Under the pieces are notes generated by a model. That model worked only from the letters and a program-made list of their open reading frames with translations. It was not told the DNA's origin and searched no databases. This document shows positions 15,122-23,442 of a DNA stretch of 56,727 nt, one piece after another. A program made the translations under genes and the position numbers. Numbering within the stretch: the first letter of the stretch is position 1; the number at the start of each line of letters is the position of its first letter. This stretch comes from Actinomyces marseillensis (GTDB lineage: Bacteria; Actinomycetota; Actinomycetes; Actinomycetales; Actinomycetaceae), in contig NZ_LT707420.1 in NCBI RefSeq assembly GCF_900155605.1, positions 273,141 through 329,867 of the forward strand. The letters run 5' to 3'.

Positions 15122-16303
15122 TCAGCCGATCAGGTGGCGCATGGCCTGCTGGTAGAGCTCGACGTAGTGGTACTCGCGAGCGCCCTTTGCTTCGGCGTCG
15201 AAATCCTCGAAGGCACTGCGGTCAGCAAGGAAGTCGTCAATGCTTTCACCGGGTGCGAGCGTGGGAGTTGCCAGCTCGGCGACAGATGCCGCTTCCATGA
15301 GTTCTTGGGTGAGCGGATCCGCGCGGAATTCGCGAGCCTTTTCGGCCAGAGTCAGGTACATCTCCATGTTTGCACGCGCGGATTCCCACACGCCTTCCAT
15401 GCCCTCGGTTCGGCTGGGCTTGTAGTCAAAGTGACGTGGCCCTTCGTAGCGAGGTCCTCCCCCGGGGAAGCCATTCTCGAGCAGGTCGACGGTAAAGAAA
15501 GCGCTGGCCAAGTCGCCGTGTCCGAATGCCTTATCTTGGTCGTACTTCAGGCCAGATTGACCATTGAGGTCAATGTGGAAGAGCTTTCCGGCGTTGAGCG
15601 CCTGAGCCAAGGCGTGCGTGTAGTTCAGGCCGGCCATTTGTTCGTGTCCGGTTTCGGGGTTCAAGCCGACGACATCACCGTTGTCGAGCTGGGCGATCAG
15701 GGCCAAAGCGTGACCGACGGTGGGAAGGAAGATATCTCCTCGGGGTTCATTGGGCTTGGGTTCCAGACCGATCCGGAGGTCGTAGCCGCGGGACTTAATG
15801 TAGGCGGCAACGGTATCGAGGCCTTCGCGGTAGCGATCGAATGCGGCGTTGAGGTCTTTCGAGGAGTCGTATTCTGCGCCTTCGCGCCCACCCCACATGA
15901 CGAAGGTTGTTGCTCCAAGTTCCGCCGCAAGGTCGACGTTACGCAAGATCTTGCGCAGGCCAAAACGGCGGATCTCGCGGTCGTTATTTGTCAATCCACC
16001 GTCTTTAAAGACCGGGTGGGTGAAGGTATTGGTTGTCACCATTTCGATGACGAGTCCGGCTGCATCAGCGACCTCTTTGACGCGCATGACTCGCTCATGA
16101 CGCTCCGAGTCCGAGGCATCGAAGTCGAAGACATCATTGTCATGGAATGTAATACCCCAGGCGCCGATTTCTGCGAGTTTCGCCGTGTATTCCCACGGAT
16201 CGAGGACAGCTCGGGTACCGGTTCCAAAGGGATCAACCGCATTCCATCCCACGGTCCACAGGCCGAAAGAGAAGCGATCTTCGGGTCGAGGTGTATGCGC
16301 CAT
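15122..16303 (-). CDS. xylA: Xylose isomerase
   Basis: Converts D-xylose to D-xylulose. The 393-residue length fits the shorter actinobacterial class. Catalytic H54 and D57 lie in [11 protein letters not shown]; metal-site segments are [21 protein letters not shown] and [15 protein letters not shown]. The ATG at 16303 (GGAAGG upstream) gives the usual actinobacterial N-terminus, [20 protein letters not shown]. The longer open frame upstream runs across the divergent promoter and into xylR, so it is not coding. Expression is probably controlled by the divergent ROK repressor. Confidence 0.96.
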   Translation of the reverse strand: MAHTPRPEDRFSFGLWTVGWNAVDPFGTGTRAVLDPWEYTAKLAEIGAWGITFHDNDVFDFDASDSERHERVMRVKEVADAAGLVIEMVTTNTFTHPVFKDGGLTNNDREIRRFGLRKILRNVDLAAELGATTFVMWGGREGAEYDSSKDLNAAFDRYREGLDTVAAYIKSRGYDLRIGLEPKPNEPRGDIFLPTVGHALALIAQLDNGDVVGLNPETGHEQMAGLNYTHALAQALNAGKLFHIDLNGQSGLKYDQDKAFGHGDLASAFFTVDLLENGFPGGGPRYEGPRHFDYKPSRTEGMEGVWESARANMEMYLTLAEKAREFRADPLTQELMEAASVAELATPTLAPGESIDDFLADRSAFEDFDAEAKGAREYHYVELYQQAMRHLIG

Positions 16304-16351
16304 AGCATGACCTTCCAGATTTTTAATCGGTGCAAAAGTATGCACGGTTTT

Positions 16352-16366
16352 GTTATGCCTCATAAC
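16352..16366. promoter_or_regulatory. Probable XylR operator
   Basis: GTTATG-CCT-CATAAC is a perfect 6+3+6 palindrome in the 93-bp divergent xylA/xylR spacer, 19 bp before the xylR -10 box. A repressor bound here would cover both promoters. Confidence 0.7.
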
Positions 16367-16384
16367 ATAATCCAAAAAATGCGA

Positions 16385-16390
16385 TAGAGT
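16385..16390 (+). promoter_or_regulatory. -10 box for leaderless xylR mRNA
   Basis: TAGAGT ends 6 nt before the xylR ATG and no Shine-Dalgarno sequence is present, so the mRNA probably begins at the start codon. Confidence 0.55.
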
Positions 16391-16396
16391 CAAGAC

Positions 16397-17614
16397 ATGG
16401 CCAACACAGTTCGCACGCAAAGCCCACATTCTGGCGCCACGAACCAAAATCTGCGTGCACACAATCTTTCGCTGGCATTGCGCCACATCCTGGCCAATCC
16501 TGGCGCAATCAACCGCGCGGGAATCGCTGCTCAAACCGGAATTTCACGCGCAACAATGTCACGTCTGGTCGATGAACTCATCGCCACCGACCTCGTCGAA
16601 GAAAGCGACGATAAACTCGCCACTGGCGGACGAGGCCGACCCACAAGCGTCCTCTCCCCCGCCTCGGGAACGGTCATCGCACTGGGACTGCAGGTGAATA
16701 TCTCCGTTCTTGGCGCATACCTTGTCGACCTCAGCGGCAACGTCCTCGCTCGAGAGACACTGGAGGGCGATTTCTCCGGCTCCAACCCGCAGGCAACCCT
16801 GCGCAAACTGGCTCGAATGGGAAGACGCGTCCTACACGCAGGACGCGAGGAAGGCACGGTTTTCCTCGGCAGCGCGCTTGCCCTCCCCGGCCTCGTCTCT
16901 GGCGACACCCTCGTCACCGCTCCAAACCTCGGCTGGAAGAACATCCCCTTCGACGAACTCACCCACCCCCTCCACGACCTCCACGTCACCCTCGTTGCGA
17001 ACGAGGCCGACTTGGCAGCCTTTGCGGTCGCCCATCCCCGCCCAGGCGTTCCCGAGGGACCCGCATCTTTCATCTATGTCTCCGGGGAAGTTGGCATCGG
17101 CGGCGGCCTCGTCATCAACCATCAACCGCTGGGCGGAGCTCACGGCTGGTCGGGTGAAATCGGGCATATTTGCGTTGAACCCCAAGGAAACGTCTGCTCC
17201 TGTGGAGCACGCGGATGCCTGGAAACCATTGCTGGACTCAAGGCACTATGCCGAGCAGCGGGCTTGGGAGACGGGGCTAGCGCGCGCGAGCTTACCCAGC
17301 TTGCCGGACACAGTGCGAAGGCTCAAGATGCTCTTGCCAATGCCGGTCATGCACTGGGGCAAGCCCTAGCAGGCGTCGTCAACACCGTCGATATTTCACA
17401 GGTCTACTTGGGTGGCCTCGTCGCCGAGACCGCACCCTACTTACTGCCAACGCTGCACGAGGAATTGGAAACTCGAGTCCTCCAAGCGCCCTGGTATGCG
17501 CCCGCTATCGATATCCTTCCCTCATCCGAGGACCTTTCCCTGCGCGGTGGGGCTTTCCAGATTCTCGAGAGAATTTTGGACGATCCGATTCACTGGAAAG
17601 ACGGTGCATTCTAG
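16397..17614 (+). CDS. xylR: ROK-family transcriptional repressor, XylR-like
   Basis: A 405-residue repressor with an N-terminal winged helix ([29 protein letters not shown], about residues 40-68) and a C-terminal sugar-kinase-like ROK domain. The ROK zinc site is visible in [25 protein letters not shown]. The position divergent to xylAB with a palindrome between indicates control of xylose use, with xylose as the likely inducer. The gene appears to be leaderless. Confidence 0.9.
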   Translation: MANTVRTQSPHSGATNQNLRAHNLSLALRHILANPGAINRAGIAAQTGISRATMSRLVDELIATDLVEESDDKLATGGRGRPTSVLSPASGTVIALGLQVNISVLGAYLVDLSGNVLARETLEGDFSGSNPQATLRKLARMGRRVLHAGREEGTVFLGSALALPGLVSGDTLVTAPNLGWKNIPFDELTHPLHDLHVTLVANEADLAAFAVAHPRPGVPEGPASFIYVSGEVGIGGGLVINHQPLGGAHGWSGEIGHICVEPQGNVCSCGARGCLETIAGLKALCRAAGLGDGASARELTQLAGHSAKAQDALANAGHALGQALAGVVNTVDISQVYLGGLVAETAPYLLPTLHEELETRVLQAPWYAPAIDILPSSEDLSLRGGAFQILERILDDPIHWKDGAF

Positions 17615-17682
17615 GCAGGATTCACAGGCGCTACATAGCTGCCCGGCAAGCGATAGCAAGGCTCCTGTGCTGCAATGAGGCT

Positions 17683-19596
17683 ATGTGTGGAATTGTTGGA
17701 CACGTTGCATATCAAGCCTCTCAGCGCAGCCGTCAGGTCGTCCTCGATGGCCTCTCGCGCCTGGAATACCGCGGATATGATTCTGCAGGAATCGCATTGG
17801 CGTATCCGGGAGAACTGGACGTCATCAAGGCCGTCGGCAAGCTGGTCAACCTGCGCGAGGCCGTAGATTCTGAGGCACCAGCCGATGCTTACGCCGGGAT
17901 CGGGCATACCCGTTGGGCAACTCACGGACGTCCCACGGTAGCAAACGCTCACCCCCACGTCAGCCCGGATGGGCGCTTCGCACTTGTCCACAATGGAATC
18001 ATCGAAAACGCGGACAAACTGCGCACCCGACTGCGCGCACAAGGTGCGGTCTTCGCCTCGGAAACCGATACGGAAGTGGTCGTGCACCTGCTTGCGCGCG
18101 CCTACGATCAGGCGGATGCTGCCTCGTACACGGAAGAAGTTGCAGGGCTGAGCGGCACCGACGAGGCCGTCGCGCGCCGATTGGTCGTCGCCATGCGGGA
18201 AGTAACCGCCGAGCTCGAGGGAACTTTTACTCTGCTCGCATTGTCCACTGAATCTCCCAAGGTCATCGTTGCCGCGCGCAGGTCATCGCCGCTGGTTATT
18301 GGCCTCGGCGAAGGAGAAAACTTCCTGGGTTCAGATGTCCTTGCCTTCATCGAGCACACGAACCGCGCGGTGGAAATCGGCCAGGATCAACTTGTCGTCG
18401 TGAGCGCTTCCGCTGTAACGGTCATCGGTGCGGATGGGCACCCGGTCCCCCTGAAGGAATACGAAGTCGATTTTTCGGCGGATCGCGCGACCAAGGGCGG
18501 ATGGCCGACCTTCATGGAGAAGGAAATCCACGAACAGCCTCGAGGCGTGGCTGAGACTCTTGCTGATCGAATGGACTCGCACGAGCACTTGGCTTTGGAT
18601 GAGATCCGCATCCCCGAGCACGTCCTGCGTGGGATCGACAAGATCATCATGATTGGCTGTGGAACCGCCTCTTATGCGGGGCAGGTCGCCCGTTACGCGA
18701 TTGAGCACTGGTGCCGTATCCCCGTCGAGGTCGAACTATCCAGCGAATTCCGCTACCGAGACCCGGTTGTCGGAGAAAAGACCCTGGTTGTCGCAATTTC
18801 TCAGAGCGGCGAAACCATGGATACGATCCAGGCGATCCGCCACGCCCGCGAACAGGGCGCGAAGGTCGTCGCGATCGTCAACACTCCCGGTTCGACCATC
18901 TCGCGCGAATCCGATGCCGTCATCCTCACCCATGCAGGGCCCGAAATCGCGGTCGCTTCCACGAAGGCCTTCACTTCACAGGTGACAGCGTGCTACATCC
19001 TCGGCCTGTACCTGGCACAGGTTCGCGGGAACAAGTATGCCGACGAGATCGCCGACTACATGGAGAAACTTGCGCGCCTTCCCGAGGCGGTTCAGAAGGT
19101 TTTGGATAGCGGAGAAACAGTTCGCCAATTCGCTCGCACCATGAAAGACGCGACCTCGGTGATCTACTTGGGGCGGCACGTGGGCTACCCCGTCGCTCTC
19201 GAGGGTGCGCTCAAACTCAAGGAAATCTGCTACATCCACGCGGAGGGTTTTGCGGCCGGCGAACTCAAGCACGGGCCGATCGCCCTAGTGGATGAAGGCC
19301 AGCCGGTCGTCGTCATCGTGCCAACTCCGCGCCGCCCCGAACTGCACGCGAAGGTCCTGGCGAATATCCAAGAGGTCCGCGCGCGCGGAGCACGAACCAT
19401 TGTCATTGCAGAGGAAGGCGACGCATCGGTTGACGAGTTCGCTGAAGTCGTCTTCCGCGTACCTCCGGTTCCGACGCTGTATGCGCCGCTGCTGACAATT
19501 GTTCCGCTACAGATTTTTGCGTGTGAGCTTGCGGCGGTGAAGGGGCTGGATGTCGATCAGCCTCGAAACCTCGCCAAGTCAGTCACCGTGGAGTAG
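17683..19596 (+). CDS. glmS: Glutamine-fructose-6-phosphate aminotransferase (isomerising)
   Basis: Makes glucosamine-6-phosphate for peptidoglycan. This 637-residue protein has the N-terminal glutaminase domain with nucleophile Cys2 (MCGIVGHVAY), EYRGYDSAGIAL and GIGHTRWATHG. Two SIS sugar-isomerase domains follow (MIGCGTASYAGQVARY, AISQSGETMDT, STKAFTSQV, LGRHVGYPVALEGALKLKEICYIHAEG). The C-terminal tail DQPRNLAKSVTVE carries the catalytic lysine. TGAGG lies very close to the ATG, so initiation may be leaderless or weak. No glmS ribozyme was recognised. Confidence 0.97.
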   Translation: MCGIVGHVAYQASQRSRQVVLDGLSRLEYRGYDSAGIALAYPGELDVIKAVGKLVNLREAVDSEAPADAYAGIGHTRWATHGRPTVANAHPHVSPDGRFALVHNGIIENADKLRTRLRAQGAVFASETDTEVVVHLLARAYDQADAASYTEEVAGLSGTDEAVARRLVVAMREVTAELEGTFTLLALSTESPKVIVAARRSSPLVIGLGEGENFLGSDVLAFIEHTNRAVEIGQDQLVVVSASAVTVIGADGHPVPLKEYEVDFSADRATKGGWPTFMEKEIHEQPRGVAETLADRMDSHEHLALDEIRIPEHVLRGIDKIIMIGCGTASYAGQVARYAIEHWCRIPVEVELSSEFRYRDPVVGEKTLVVAISQSGETMDTIQAIRHAREQGAKVVAIVNTPGSTISRESDAVILTHAGPEIAVASTKAFTSQVTACYILGLYLAQVRGNKYADEIADYMEKLARLPEAVQKVLDSGETVRQFARTMKDATSVIYLGRHVGYPVALEGALKLKEICYIHAEGFAAGELKHGPIALVDEGQPVVVIVPTPRRPELHAKVLANIQEVRARGARTIVIAEEGDASVDEFAEVVFRVPPVPTLYAPLLTIVPLQIFACELAAVKGLDVDQPRNLAKSVTVE

Positions 19597-19668
19597 GACC
19601 GGCTGCGCGGCTGCGACCTCAGCACGAGGCAGACGAACGCCGTTTTCTGCTTCAACGACCTCTCCATC

Positions 19669-19743
19669 GGACAAAGTGCGTCATAGCTCGAAGGACAGGC
19701 GTGAAATAGCTGCACTATGCCCGCACATTGACGCACTTTGTCC
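19669..19743. repeat. 75-bp interspersed hairpin element, copy 3
   Basis: The arms are 15 bp here (GGACAAAGTGCGTCA at 19669-19683, TGACGCACTTTGTCC at 19729-19743); measured on the common 14 bp, the gap is again 47 bp. It lies in the gene-free 19597-19861 spacer between convergent genes. Confidence 0.92.
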
Positions 19744-19748
19744 GCGGG

Positions 19749-19840
19749 CGGATACTCCAGTGGGATATTCCGGAGGACATTCAGGCGGATATTCCGAGGG
19801 GCATACTCCGGCGGCGGATATTCCAGGGGCCGATACTCAA
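19749..19840. repeat. Degenerate tandem repeat of 12-15 bp units
   Basis: About seven units resembling GGATATTCC followed by a G-rich spacer. The TCC cores start at 19756, 19769, 19781 (TCA), 19793, 19807, 19822 and 19836. Like the repeats behind copies 1 and 2, it directly follows the right arm of the hairpin element. Confidence 0.8.
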
Positions 19841-19843
19841 CGA

Positions 19844-19859
19844 GTGCTTACGTAAGCAC
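19844..19859. terminator. Perfect 16-bp palindrome at the end of the DUF4862 gene
   Basis: GTGCTTACGTAAGCAC is self-complementary without a loop and ends 2 bp from the stop codon of the minus-strand gene. It could be a protein-binding dyad, a termination aid or a cruciform; its role is not known. Confidence 0.5.
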
Positions 19860-19861
19860 AG

Positions 19862-20761
19862 TTATTGGAGCTCGCAAGCCTTGTAGACGTGGGTCAGCAT
19901 CGCGAGGCGCTCCTCCAAGGTTGCGTCCTTGGGCACGCACATCTTCGCACCCAGATAGTTGCATCCGCCCTCGATCGCGGCGCGTGCGCAGCGCTTAATT
20001 TCCGCATCACTCATGAGCGATGCCGGCTCATCGACCTGGCCGGGCAGGTGCCCATCAATCCAGGCGTAGCCATACTGGGTTTCCTCCGGACCCGCTCCCG
20101 AGAAGACGACGCCATCTAGAACCCCGCGTTTCCCGGCCGCAACGATGTGATCGTAGGCAGCATCGGCACTGCGTTCTTCTAGAACGGAGCGTCCCCAGTT
20201 AATCAGAACACCGACCTCAAATTCCGCAGCGATCTGGATTTCTTCTTCAATGGCTAAGAATCCCTTTTCTGGCTTTTGCTCGGAGATAAAGCGGTCACAA
20301 TGCTCAATCACGAGCTTCGCGCCGTACCAGTCCCATTCGCGCAGAACTTCCAGAGATCGCCTGAACGCGTCCCCATCTGCGGTCCGAGTGGGTGCCGAGT
20401 GCACTTCGATGCGCGTCACCACATGGCGGTCGGCATGCTCGCTCAACTTGCCCACGTCCTCACGCAGCTGGCGGGTGAAAGCCAGCGCGGCCTCGCGACC
20501 GTCCCGATCTGGCGAGGCCAAGCCGAAGTTCGCGTCTTTTCCGACGTTTTGCATGGTGCCGGGGATGGCGGTGACGGTGTTGAAATCCCAGTTCGCGGCA
20601 AGCAGGCCGGCGAGAAGTTCGTTGTCGGTGGCGATCTGTCCGGGATAGGGCATTTCGAGGCCGTTGATCCACGGCTGCTGTGCGAGAAGTTTGTAATAGT
20701 CCTCTTGCAGTTCCGGTGCGGGATGCGAGGCGTAGGCTCCGATAATGAATGGGATTGTCAT
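19862..20761 (-). CDS. DUF4862 TIM-barrel protein (sugar isomerase/epimerase-like)
   Basis: About 299 residues resembling xylose isomerase-like TIM-barrel proteins: IIGAYASHP at the N-terminus, NGLEMPYPGQ, HVVTRIEVHSAP, LVIEHCDRF, GVLINWGRS and the family-like end GGCNYLGAKMCVPKDATLEERL. The reaction is not known; His/Glu/Asp pairs suggest a metal site. The ATG at 20761 is preferred because GGAAGG lies 9 nt upstream; the one at 20770 directly abuts that site. Base composition looks like the host rather than the AT-richer sugar locus next to it. Its own ~120-bp upstream spacer suggests separate transcription, but a link to the sugar locus is possible. Confidence 0.78.
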   Translation of the reverse strand: MTIPFIIGAYASHPAPELQEDYYKLLAQQPWINGLEMPYPGQIATDNELLAGLLAANWDFNTVTAIPGTMQNVGKDANFGLASPDRDGREAALAFTRQLREDVGKLSEHADRHVVTRIEVHSAPTRTADGDAFRRSLEVLREWDWYGAKLVIEHCDRFISEQKPEKGFLAIEEEIQIAAEFEVGVLINWGRSVLEERSADAAYDHIVAAGKRGVLDGVVFSGAGPEETQYGYAWIDGHLPGQVDEPASLMSDAEIKRCARAAIEGGCNYLGAKMCVPKDATLEERLAMLTHVYKACELQ

Positions 20762-20888
20762 TGTGCTCATCCTTCCGTGAATGTCGCCATCGTTGGGACA
20801 TGCATGTATAAGTCTGACAGGTCAAGCCGCAAAACGCAGCATATTCATCAGACAAATACGTTCCAAGCCTACAGGCATTCCTCGCCGT

Positions 20889-21848
20889 CTAGCCTTTTGC
20901 TAGAGGAACCACATACTGAAGCTGCTCGAATTCACCCCCTCCTATCTGCATGAGCAACACTTCCACAGCTTTCTGCGCAAGCGCAGAAAAATCTTGGGCA
21001 ATACTGGGAAGCTGCGGAAAAACAGCCTCCGCTAAGTACGTACCGTCGTACCCATAAACAAACACATCTTCCGGAACACTCATCCCCCTACGAAGGACCT
21101 CCTGCTGAACAGCAACAGCGACCGGGTCTGCCGAAAATACACCGTCTAACCCTGGATATTCATCCAAGACTTGCTTGGCGGTCTCAATGTACGTCGAATA
21201 TTGAAACTGATTGAGCTGGAGCTCATGCGTAATACAGGTGATGCCATTTAGCCTCATTGCATTTGAGAAGGCTTCATGCCTGAGATTTGAAGGAGTCCTC
21301 ACACGTCCTGAAGCTACAAGCTGCGCTACTTTATGACAATGTCGATCAATGAAGGCTTGCGCAGCAATTCGCCCGCCTTCAGCATGGTCTGATGCAACCA
21401 CCGGTATGTCGTCCGCAAGATATCTGTCCAGCGCAACCACGGGCGCAGCAACCTCGGAATAGTCAATATCAATCGAGTGCGAACCGATAATGATCCCATC
21501 TACCTTATTCGCGGTAAGCATATCGATGTACTGACGCTCCTTGCGTGTTGAATGCAAGGTATTACAAAGAATCATTTTGTATCCGCGGGAATCGAGCTCA
21601 TCCTCAATTCGACTCGTCACCGCGGCAAAGAACGGGTGTTCAACGTTTGGAATTACAAGACCAACTAGATTCGTACGACGCGTATACAGGCTCCGTGCAA
21701 TCTGGTTCGGTTGATAGTGCAGCTCATCGATAGCACTCGCGATCGCACGACGTGTTTTATCTGAAATGTAACCACGTTCATTGAGATAACGGGAAACTGT
21801 ATTTTTCGACACCCCGGCTAAACGCGCAACATCGGTGATCGTTGCCAT
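20889..21848 (-). CDS. LacI-family transcriptional regulator of the fructoside locus
   Basis: A 319-residue repressor. The helix-turn-helix and hinge are intact (ITDVARLAGVSKNTVSRYLNERGYIS, then NQIARSLYTRRTNLVGLVIPN), followed by a periplasmic-binding-like ligand domain (VEHPFFAAV, DGIIIGSHS, DHAEGGRIAAQAF, FVYGYDG). The ATG at 21848 with AAAGGAACGAGG upstream gives the canonical N-terminus. It is the last gene of the minus-strand cluster, behind a large hairpin. The two LacI-type palindromes upstream of the solute-binding gene are its likely targets; the inducer should be the imported sugar or a hydrolysis product. Confidence 0.9.
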   Translation of the reverse strand: MATITDVARLAGVSKNTVSRYLNERGYISDKTRRAIASAIDELHYQPNQIARSLYTRRTNLVGLVIPNVEHPFFAAVTSRIEDELDSRGYKMILCNTLHSTRKERQYIDMLTANKVDGIIIGSHSIDIDYSEVAAPVVALDRYLADDIPVVASDHAEGGRIAAQAFIDRHCHKVAQLVASGRVRTPSNLRHEAFSNAMRLNGITCITHELQLNQFQYSTYIETAKQVLDEYPGLDGVFSADPVAVAVQQEVLRRGMSVPEDVFVYGYDGTYLAEAVFPQLPSIAQDFSALAQKAVEVLLMQIGGGEFEQLQYVVPLAKG

Positions 21849-21866
21849 CCTCGTTCCTTTCGCGGG

Positions 21867-21912
21867 GTGCTGGCTAGACAGCCGCAAGTACTTGCTCCAG
21901 TCTAGCCAGCAC
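21867..21912 (-). terminator. 12-bp stem-loop with nested palindrome between GH32 and lacI-type genes
   Basis: GTGCTGGCTAGA pairs perfectly with TCTAGCCAGCAC. The 22-nt loop itself holds the 12-bp palindrome GCAAGTACTTGC (21884-21895). It starts 11 bp after the GH32 stop and ends 19 bp before the regulator ATG. It probably limits read-through or stabilises the upstream mRNA. Confidence 0.7.
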
Positions 21913-21922
21913 AACCGTTATT

Positions 21923-23434
21923 TCAGTGCAATTCGAAGGTTAATGCGGGATCTGTAACCGCCTTCAAGGGATAACCAACCAAGTTCTTAATAACAAGCTG
22001 ACCATCATCAACTTGAAATCTGATCTCATTGTTCTCAAGAGGAGCAAAATCATTTATCGAATGGACGACTCTTCCCCCATCGACAAATAACTCGACTGAA
22101 CACACATCCACACAGATTCTGACGTCAAGCTGGGACTTACCCATGAGACACAACGGACTACGCGAAACCCCTGCGCTCCACCCATCGGCAGTGTCACGAC
22201 TGAGCCGTAGCTCAGCGTTCTCGATGTCACACTCAACTAACAATCCCAAATCGCCCTTAGCTCGCAACAACAACGCTGCGCACCTAGTCGTAGTGGAATC
22301 TAGGTCAATTTCAAAGGACAGGTCATATGAGATTCCGTCCCCTACCGGTACGTCACAACTCGACTCAACGATTAGCGAATCGATTTCAGTTTTCGTATCC
22401 GCGTCACGCAGGGACGCGAGTTCACGAATCGGTTGGGACACTAGATGGAGTTTCTCATCCAGAGCAACTTCACGCGGAACCCCAAATGCACCACACCATC
22501 CATCTCGCCATGTCGGACCCCAGTCTTTCCAAGTCGGCATCCAATCCCAGCCATTTGCCCAGCCAACCATAATGCGGCGACTATCCGGAGCGCGGAAAGA
22601 TTGCGGTGCATAGAAGTCAAGACCCCAGTCAACCTCGCCGCTCGTCTGAGGATAAAAACGCCCACGCCGCCCGTCAAAATCGCCGACGAAGTAAATGCAA
22701 GTCCGTTCCCCCGCTCCCATAGGAGAACAGACAAACACCCACTTATCGCCCAATGGAAAGAAATCTGGACACTCCCACATAAAACCCCACTCACCTCGAG
22801 ACTCGAACAATACGTTCATAAACTCCCAGTGAAGAAGATCCGGTGAAGTGTATAGCAAGGCCTGTGCGCGACCATTTTTCTGAGCACCACAGACAAGGAA
22901 ATACTTTCCCTCGTGCTCAAATACTTTCGGATCGCGGAAAAAGTCGGTAGGCACTTCCTGAGGAGCAGAAAGAACAGGATTACCTTCATATTTCACGAAG
23001 TTGATTCCATCGTCAGTCCAGGCAACGCATTGCGTTTGTTCGAATCCGTTCCCGTGGTTCGACGTACCTGTGTAGATCAGATACAGACGCCCATCTTTCT
23101 CAATCGCACTTCCTGAAAAGCAGCCACCTCGCGGGTGACACTCGTATTCCTCTGAGGGCGCCAAGGCAATTGGAAGATGCTTCCAATGGACCAGATCATC
23201 GCTAATGGCATGGCCCCAGTGCATGTGGGACCAGAACGGCTCATACGGATTGAATTGGTAGAAAAAGTGGTACTGCCCTCGGAAGAAAACTAGCCCATTT
23301 GGGTCATTGATCCATCCAGCTGGCCCCATGAAGTGGTAACGCTGACGCATCTTTGACTCTGCGACCGTGGATGCATGAGAGGCGATAAAACCATTAGCCC
23401 GTAGCAACATCTGTTGCTCTATTTGATTGCTCAT
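21923..23434 (-). CDS. GH32 beta-fructofuranosidase (cytoplasmic)
   Basis: A 503-residue glycoside hydrolase of family 32 that removes terminal fructose from fructosides. The retaining five-bladed propeller motifs are complete: nucleophile D44 in GWINDPNG, transition-state stabiliser D168 in FFRDPK, and acid/base E221 in WECPD. A C-terminal beta-sandwich follows (LDVRICVDVCSVELFVDGG). No signal peptide is present, so the sugar must be imported first. The start is uncertain: a TTG at 23446 overlaps the upstream stop, while the ATG at 23434 has AAGGG 13 nt away. In Bifidobacterium dentium a GH32 inulobiose hydrolase is, as I recall, paired with a GH172 enzyme, as here. Confidence 0.92.
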   Translation of the reverse strand: MSNQIEQQMLLRANGFIASHASTVAESKMRQRYHFMGPAGWINDPNGLVFFRGQYHFFYQFNPYEPFWSHMHWGHAISDDLVHWKHLPIALAPSEEYECHPRGGCFSGSAIEKDGRLYLIYTGTSNHGNGFEQTQCVAWTDDGINFVKYEGNPVLSAPQEVPTDFFRDPKVFEHEGKYFLVCGAQKNGRAQALLYTSPDLLHWEFMNVLFESRGEWGFMWECPDFFPLGDKWVFVCSPMGAGERTCIYFVGDFDGRRGRFYPQTSGEVDWGLDFYAPQSFRAPDSRRIMVGWANGWDWMPTWKDWGPTWRDGWCGAFGVPREVALDEKLHLVSQPIRELASLRDADTKTEIDSLIVESSCDVPVGDGISYDLSFEIDLDSTTTRCAALLLRAKGDLGLLVECDIENAELRLSRDTADGWSAGVSRSPLCLMGKSQLDVRICVDVCSVELFVDGGRVVHSINDFAPLENNEIRFQVDDGQLVIKNLVGYPLKAVTDPALTFELH

Positions 23435-23442
23435 CAATGTAC

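Noticed and set aside
14221-15300. 359-residue open frame antisense to xylB
   Set aside because: It is the complement of conserved kinase motifs and has no ribosome site or family features.
16304-16534. N-terminal extension of xylose isomerase
   Set aside because: It would cross the xylR promoter and coding start; the ATG at 16303 has a good ribosome site and the family N-terminus.
17615-17682. glmS ribozyme or other RNA element before glmS
   Set aside because: The spacer is only 68 bp and shows no fitting core; the ribozyme is known mainly from Firmicutes.
5688-19743. Hairpin elements as intact insertion sequences
   Set aside because: The 47-bp interior cannot code for a transposase and no target-site duplication flanks them.
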